This document shows positions 32,226-36,440 of a DNA stretch of 36,440 bases, in pieces. Under the pieces are notes generated by a model that was not told where the DNA came from, did not search any database, and saw nothing but the letters and a program-made list of their open reading frames with translations. How positions within the stretch are numbered: the stretch's first letter is position 1; each line of letters opens with the position of its first letter. The DNA comes from Lentisphaerota bacterium (GTDB lineage: Bacteria > Verrucomicrobiota > Kiritimatiellia > JAAZAB01): the NCBI GenBank assembly GCA_016188985.1, contig JACPGM010000114.1, forward strand, positions 1 through 36,440, in the 5' to 3' direction. Position numbers and translations under genes: made by a program.

Positions 32226-33067
32226 GGCTTCACCGCCTTTCCAAAAGCTGCTTCCGCGCCTAACAAGCGCACCAGCAGGAGCACTGCCACGGCCGCCAGA
32301 ATCATCAGCAGCGACACCGCCACCGCCGCTTCCAGATTGCCGATGCTGAGCTCCAGGAAAACCGTGGTGGGCAGCACTTCGGTGCGCCCGCGCGTGGCGC
32401 CGGAGAAAATCAGGATTGGGCCGAACTCACCCAGCGCTCTGGCCCAAGCCAGGGTAAGCGCGGTAAGCATTCCGCGCCGGGCTTCCGGCAACACTACCAG
32501 CCAGAAGGCCTGCCGGCGGGTGCAGCCCAGAGTCAGCGCAACTTGCTCATTGCGGGTCGGAATCTGGTCAAAGGTAACGTTCATTGTCCGGACCGCAAAA
32601 GCGCAGGCCACGGCAAATTGCGCCAGGATCACGCTGGGGATCGCATAGGTGACCGGGATCACCTGCTGGATGGCGCGCCCCAGCGGCGTCTGGAAGAGGA
32701 TTAACAGGCTTAAACCCACGATCAGCGGCGGCAATACAATCGGGATGTCGAGAATGGCATCAATCACGCCTTTGCCGGGAAAACGGTAGCGCGACATCAA
32801 GTAGCCGGTCGGCACCGCCACCCAAAGCGACAGGATAGCAGTAATGCTGCACGAAATCAGGCTGAGCTTGATGGCGTAGTTGATTTCCGGGCTGGCCAGC
32901 GCGCGCCACAAGCTGCGCGGTGTGGTGAAGACCGCATCCGCCACTACCATGGCGATAATCAAACCGACGTAGAGTCCGGCGATGACGGCCAGCGCCAGCA
33001 CAAACGGCGCGTCCGACCGCGAACTTGTTTCCTGTTTTTTCCCGGCTGGCGCCATAGCATTTCTCAC
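32222..33067 (-). CDS. modB: Molybdate ABC transporter permease ModB
   Basis: The 281-residue inner-membrane permease has about six membrane helices and the ABC-coupling EAA-type loop EQVALTLGCTRRQAFWLVVLP followed by ARALGEFGPI, typical of ModB/WtpB. The segments LSLWVAVPTGYLMSRYRF and DIPIVLPPLIVGLSLLIL are normal for this family. The start at 33067 (ATG) overlaps the stop of modA by four bases (ATGA type) and its stop overlaps modC. The gene order is the usual A-B-C. Molybdate or tungstate cannot be told apart by sequence; proximity in the same window to Moco genes supports molybdate. Confidence 0.93.
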   Translation of the reverse strand: MRNAMAPAGKKQETSSRSDAPFVLALAVIAGLYVGLIIAMVVADAVFTTPRSLWRALASPEINYAIKLSLISCSITAILSLWVAVPTGYLMSRYRFPGKGVIDAILDIPIVLPPLIVGLSLLILFQTPLGRAIQQVIPVTYAIPSVILAQFAVACAFAVRTMNVTFDQIPTRNEQVALTLGCTRRQAFWLVVLPEARRGMLTALTLAWARALGEFGPILIFSGATRGRTEVLPTTVFLELSIGNLEAAVAVSLLMILAAVAVLLLVRLLGAEAAFGKAVKP

Positions 33068-34650
33068 TCATTGGCCGGCGGTTCGGACAGAAAAGAAAAG
33101 CCGGCCGCTTCATAGCGCGCTCGGGATTCGGCCGATTGCAGCGCGAGCAACAACCGCTGGGCCAGTTGCTTGTAACGGGAGTTGGCCCCTATGCTGAAAG
33201 TCTGCACCGCGTTGGCGCCGGGAATAGTCAGGTTGATGATGTCCAGATGCTCCCGCACTTTAGTGGTGTTGGCAAGGTAGACGACCGTGGCATCCATCGC
33301 GCCGGCGCGCATCTGGTTTACCAGCAGATCGGCGGTGGGCACTTGGGTTACCACGTTGCTCATCACCTGCGCATGGATGCCCTGCTGTTTCAGCATCCGC
33401 TCGGTCAGCGCGCCCAGAGTGCTCTGCTGCGGGTGAGCCAGGCCCACGCGCAAGCCCGGCTGTCCCAGATCGGCCAAAGTTTTAATTTCATTTGGATTGC
33501 CCTTGCGCGCCAGAATGACGATGGCCGATGACGAAAGCTCAATAGGGAAATACGGGAACAGATCGGCTACCGGCGCTACGAAAGACTTGTCGCAGGTCAG
33601 ATAGGCATCCGGCCGGCCGCCGGCTTTCATCTGGCCCACGAGGATGCCGCAACCGTTATACACGGTTGTGATCCGCACGCCCTCACGCTCCTGAAAGCGC
33701 TTGAGGGTCTCCTCAACGGCCACGCGGTTCACCGCGCCGCTGTATAAGATCAGTTCCGGCGTCTCGGCCCACGGATCGCCGGCAACGGTTGTAAAATAGT
33801 TTTGTGCGAAGTCTTTGAGTCCTCGGTCGCTGGCGCTTAAGTACCGCGCGAAATGCAGGGCGCTTCTCGGCTGCGCGCTGCTGCGCAGCACACCGACGGA
33901 AATATGCGCGACGGCGCCGGCAAGCTCCGGCAGCACAACAGCCTCCAGGTCGGGGTATTGCTTGGCCAGTTGATCCCAGATGAACCCGGCGTCAACCGTG
34001 CCGAGCTTGATGTCGTTGGCCACGTCATTGACCGTAGGCTTGAAAACGGTAGTGCGTTTCTCAATCTCATTCCACTGGCCGGTCCTTTGTAAGAACGCGC
34101 GGGTGAGTTTGCCGATGGCGGCGGCGTCGGGATTGGCCTGGGCCAGTTTGATGTCGGCGCGCAACAGGTCGGCCGACGCGCGGATGTTTTTGGGGTTGCC
34201 TTTTCTGACGGCCAGCACCGCGGCCATGCGCGCTAAGGGAATGGTTTCAGCAATCAGTCCCTTAGCCTGGGCGATCTCGATATAGCTATCGTCGCCGGGC
34301 AGGTAGAGGTCGCCGCGCTTGCTCACCTGGGCATTGACCAGCAGCGTTTGCGAGCCACCGAACTGGAGCTGGACCGGGCTACCGTATTTTTTTTCATAGG
34401 CGCGCGCTATTGTCTCCACCGGCGTTTTAATGCCGGCGGCGCAATAGACAATGAGCGGCTCCTTGGATACCGTCGCGCGCGCGCCGGGCCGCAAGACCAG
34501 CGTGAGGATAAGCGCGACAAGCAATATCGCCGAGGAAAGCGCCAGCGCCGTGGCCGGCGTGACGCGCGCCGGGGAAGCGTAATGGGATTTTTGCCCGTCG
34601 TGTTCAGACTGGCAACGATTCGGATTTTTTATCGTCATGACTTTGCTCAT
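33064..34650 (-). CDS. modA: Tandem double-domain molybdate-binding protein (ModA-ModA fusion)
   Basis: The protein is 528 residues, about double a normal ModA (about 230-260). A long basic N-terminus and a membrane/signal helix (about 34-53) precede two homologous type II periplasmic-binding domains. Domain 1 begins LIVYCAAGIKTPVETIARAY (66) and domain 2 begins LILYSGAVNRVAVEETLKRF (about 303). Matching motifs include FGGSQTLLVNAQVSKRGDLYL against YNGCGILVGQMKAGGRPDAYL. Both have the SAAS/TPA-like pocket region and AVRKGNP / LARKGNP repeats. The ATG at 34650 overlaps the TGA of the toxin gene; ATG 34638 is an alternative. The stop overlaps modB. It probably presents oxyanion to ModB from the outer face of the membrane. 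Confidence 0.88.
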   Translation of the reverse strand: MSKVMTIKNPNRCQSEHDGQKSHYASPARVTPATALALSSAILLVALILTLVLRPGARATVSKEPLIVYCAAGIKTPVETIARAYEKKYGSPVQLQFGGSQTLLVNAQVSKRGDLYLPGDDSYIEIAQAKGLIAETIPLARMAAVLAVRKGNPKNIRASADLLRADIKLAQANPDAAAIGKLTRAFLQRTGQWNEIEKRTTVFKPTVNDVANDIKLGTVDAGFIWDQLAKQYPDLEAVVLPELAGAVAHISVGVLRSSAQPRSALHFARYLSASDRGLKDFAQNYFTTVAGDPWAETPELILYSGAVNRVAVEETLKRFQEREGVRITTVYNGCGILVGQMKAGGRPDAYLTCDKSFVAPVADLFPYFPIELSSSAIVILARKGNPNEIKTLADLGQPGLRVGLAHPQQSTLGALTERMLKQQGIHAQVMSNVVTQVPTADLLVNQMRAGAMDATVVYLANTTKVREHLDIINLTIPGANAVQTFSIGANSRYKQLAQRLLLALQSAESRARYEAAGFSFLSEPPANE

Positions 34651-34910
34651 AACTGCCGGTAAATCTCCCGGCGGTGGCCGACGGCAATAACCAGGACGAG
34701 CAGCACTTTGTCGCGAATCTCGTAGACCACGCGCCAGTCGCCGGTCCGCATCCGGTAGACATTCTTGTATCCTTTCATCTTTATCGCTCCATGGGAACGT
34801 GGTGCTTCGCTCAACACGTCAAAGAGCCTGTTCACCCTGATTTGGGCCTCGTGAGGCAGTGAGTCGAATTGTCGTTCCGCCTGCTTCGTGATTTCAACAC
34901 GGTAACTCAC
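34647..34910 (-). CDS. RelE/ParE-family toxin
   Basis: The 87-residue protein has the RelE fold pattern: YRVEITKQAERQFDSLP, a helix VNRLFDVLSEAPR, then GDWRVVYEIRDKVLLVLVIAVGHRREIYR. The basic residues (R-x-G-D-W-R, H-R-R-E-I-Y) are typical of ribosome-dependent mRNA interferases of the RelE superfamily. The ATG (34910) is 3 bases past the antitoxin stop. Its TGA overlaps the ATG of the ModA-like gene (ATGA), so expression may be coupled to molybdate uptake. It should be cytoplasmic and inhibited by the Phd-like partner. Whether it is active is not known. Confidence 0.9.
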   Translation of the reverse strand: MSYRVEITKQAERQFDSLPHEAQIRVNRLFDVLSEAPRSHGAIKMKGYKNVYRMRTGDWRVVYEIRDKVLLVLVIAVGHRREIYRQL

Positions 34911-34913
34911 GGA

Positions 34914-35168
34914 TTACAATCCCCGCTTCTTACGGAACTCTTCCAGGGAAACGCCGCCGTGCTTCTCGTAATCGCGGATTGCTTTTTTGGCTTCGCGGAG
35001 GTCGTGTTCGTCTTCGAGCCGCTGCAGCAGGTCAAGGTCTTCCGCCGGCACGACCGCGGCTAATATCTTGCCGCGCCGCTCAATGGCAATGCGCTCGCCG
35101 CCATAGGCCGCCCGGTTCAGCATCTCGGGCAACTGCCGCCGCGCCTGGGTAGCCGTCAACGTAGTCAT
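34914..35168 (-). CDS. Phd/YefM-family antitoxin
   Basis: This 84-residue antitoxin begins MTTLTATQARRQLPEMLNRA and continues with GGERIAIERRGKILAAVVPAEDL, the Phd/YefM DNA-binding fold. Its C-terminal charged tail (EEFRKKRGL) should wrap the RelE-type toxin. ATG 35168 has GGAAGG 7 bases upstream, the strongest start in the operon. It is the first gene, as usual for antitoxins, and a dyad at 35208-35228 upstream could be its operator. Confidence 0.9.
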   Translation of the reverse strand: MTTLTATQARRQLPEMLNRAAYGGERIAIERRGKILAAVVPAEDLDLLQRLEDEHDLREAKKAIRDYEKHGGVSLEEFRKKRGL

Positions 35169-35207
35169 GGTTTCACCTTCCTTTCGGTTTCTTGCGCTAT
35201 TTGTCCC

Positions 35208-35228
35208 TAATGTGCACTTGGTGCATTA
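35208..35228. promoter_or_regulatory. Candidate operator dyad upstream of the toxin-antitoxin operon
   Basis: An imperfect inverted repeat, TAAT-GT-GCAC-TTG-GTGC-ATTA, lies 40 bases upstream of the antitoxin start. YefM/Phd-type antitoxins repress their own promoter by binding such palindromes. This is inferred from position and symmetry only. Confidence 0.35.
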
Positions 35229-35315
35229 CCTTGTCAATCAGGATTTGGTGCTTGAGCCGAAATACTAAATGGACACACTACTACGGTCTGGACAAAAAAC
35301 TGGTCATATCAGGCT

Positions 35316-36440
35316 ATGAACGGCACGCTGACAAACTGCAGGTGGCGCCTGCTCGTTGTGGGACTTGTGCTTTGGTCTCAGGGTTTAAGCCCGGCGGTTG
35401 GCGACACGCAGCCGGGATTATGGGCGCAAAATCTTTCGGCCGCGATCCTGGGCGGCAATGGGTTTGTCCCGGTCGCCAAGGATTATGATGGCGACGCCAA
35501 AGCTGATCCGGCCGTATATCTTGAAACCAACGGCCAATGGCGAGTATTATTGTCAGGCGCAAGCTACCTGGAAGTTTCCAAAGTCGGCTGGGGAGGTCCC
35601 GGGTATGTTGCCGTGCCGAATGACTACGATGGGGACAGCAAGACCGATCCGGCGGTGTATCTGGCTTCCAACGGCGCTTGGCAGGCGTGGCTATCAGGGG
35701 CCGATTATTTGTTGGTCGCGGTTACCAATTGGGGTGGGCCTGGTTTCAGCCCAGCATCAGCGGATTACGATGGGGACGCTCTGGCTGATCCAGCGGTTTA
35801 TTCAGCTTCCAACGGTGCCTGGCGGGCGTGGCTGTCGAGCAGCGGATATATGCCGATAGGCGCGGCGGATTGGGGCAGCGGTGCTTTTTCCGCGGTGCCG
35901 GCCGATTACGATGGCGACGCCAGGGCCGATCCGGCCGTCTATTCCAGCGCGCAGGCAATTTGGCGCGGATGGTTGTCCCGGATGGAATATGCGAGATCTG
36001 AAATTTACGGGAGCAGCGGCACGGGGGATTCGGCGTGGCCGGCGGATTATGACGGCGACAAATTGGCGGATATTGCGCTTTATACGGAAGCAAGCGGCAA
36101 TTGGAAAGTTTTTCTTTCCGGCAGCGGTTATCGGGAAACGAATGTTATTTTCGGAGGTTCCGGATACCAGCCGGTGGTCGGCGACTTTGACGGCACGGGG
36201 TCCAGCGACATAGCCGTTTATCAATCCTTGACGGGCATCTGGGCTTTTGCCGTGGACGCGGCCGGTGGCCGCGTTTTTTATGTGGCCGCCACGGGCAGTG
36301 ATTCGAATGATGGCTCATTGACGAGTCCGTGGGCCACACTGGGCTTTGGTTCGCGGCAGTTACAACCAGGCGATACGTTGATACTGTTGCCAGGTGAGTA
36401 TTCCGAGGAGGTGCGCTTGGAAGGAATCAGCGGCGAAGCG
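35316..36440 (+). CDS. Secreted FG-GAP/VCBS-repeat protein with a beta-helix region, 3' truncated by the window
   Basis: The frame is open from ATG 35316 through the last base (375 residues shown), so the protein continues. It starts with a signal-like segment (NCRWRLLVVGLVLWSQGLS, cleavage likely near AVGD). Six repeats of about 50 residues carry DYDGDxxxDPAVY (for example about residue 56, and ending with GDFDGTGSSDIAVY), the calcium-binding FG-GAP/VCBS loop of beta-propellers. After about residue 325 the sequence changes to FYVAATGSDSNDG and LQPGDTLILLPGEYSEEV, the start of a right-handed beta-helix as in pectate-lyase-like proteins. It is likely a secreted glycan-binding or lyase-type protein. 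The frame is open but the ribosome site is weak. It is divergent from the TA operon across 147 bases. Confidence 0.85.
   Translation, partial: MNGTLTNCRWRLLVVGLVLWSQGLSPAVGDTQPGLWAQNLSAAILGGNGFVPVAKDYDGDAKADPAVYLETNGQWRVLLSGASYLEVSKVGWGGPGYVAVPNDYDGDSKTDPAVYLASNGAWQAWLSGADYLLVAVTNWGGPGFSPASADYDGDALADPAVYSASNGAWRAWLSSSGYMPIGAADWGSGAFSAVPADYDGDARADPAVYSSAQAIWRGWLSRMEYARSEIYGSSGTGDSAWPADYDGDKLADIALYTEASGNWKVFLSGSGYRETNVIFGGSGYQPVVGDFDGTGSSDIAVYQSLTGIWAFAVDAAGGRVFYVAATGSDSNDGSLTSPWATLGFGSRQLQPGDTLILLPGEYSEEVRLEGISGEA

Noticed and set aside
1-36440. CRISPR arrays, tRNA or rRNA genes, replication origins
   Set aside because: None was seen: no evenly spaced identical repeats with unique spacers, and no tRNA or rRNA landmark recognised by eye.

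Overview
The window looks like a piece of a GC-rich, anaerobically respiring bacterial chromosome, probably from the PVC group (Kiritimatiellota, Verrucomicrobiota, Lentisphaerota or Planctomycetota). This is inferred from the gene mix: three sulfatases, a WbsX/GH99-like protein, a GxDLY-type SGNH hydrolase, a UroD-like methyltransferase-fold protein and secreted FG-GAP/beta-helix proteins. Spacers are full of short palindromic repeats. No rRNA, tRNA or CRISPR array was recognised.

Region 1 (1-6896, + strand) is a molybdoenzyme and molybdenum-cofactor block. It holds a DMSO-reductase-family catalytic subunit broken by a frame change, a TorD-type chaperone, a tetraheme c554-like cytochrome, then moeA, moaA and moaC. 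Its partner is modABC at the other end of the window (31518-34650, - strand). There the binding protein is a fusion of two ModA-like domains, and its start codon overlaps the stop of a RelE-type toxin in a Phd/RelE module.

Region 2 (7156-17239) carries a five-bladed repeat protein, a GH43/GH32-like protein, an M24 peptidase, two sulfatases and acetyl-CoA synthetase. Region 3 (17240-20831) carries citrate synthase, a doubtful small ORF and a Cys-rich protein that looks like two DUF1284-like modules.

Region 4 (20868-27552, - strand) reads as a sulfated-glycan locus: SGNH esterase, secreted GH16, GH99-like protein, sulfatase and a UroD-like protein, interrupted by debris of a REP-associated transposase. 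Region 5 (27888-31160, - strand) is a membrane-anchored surface protein with a MacB/LolD-type ABC transporter. The right edge (35316-36440, + strand) is the start of a secreted FG-GAP/VCBS plus beta-helix protein.

The most unusual signal is that dispersed palindromic repeats seem to have entered at least two, probably three, genes of the molybdenum block in frame (moaA, moeA, torD-like) and become part of the predicted proteins, like the Rickettsia palindromic elements. In moaA the insert is about 77 codons, and both cysteine clusters and the C-terminal GG survive.
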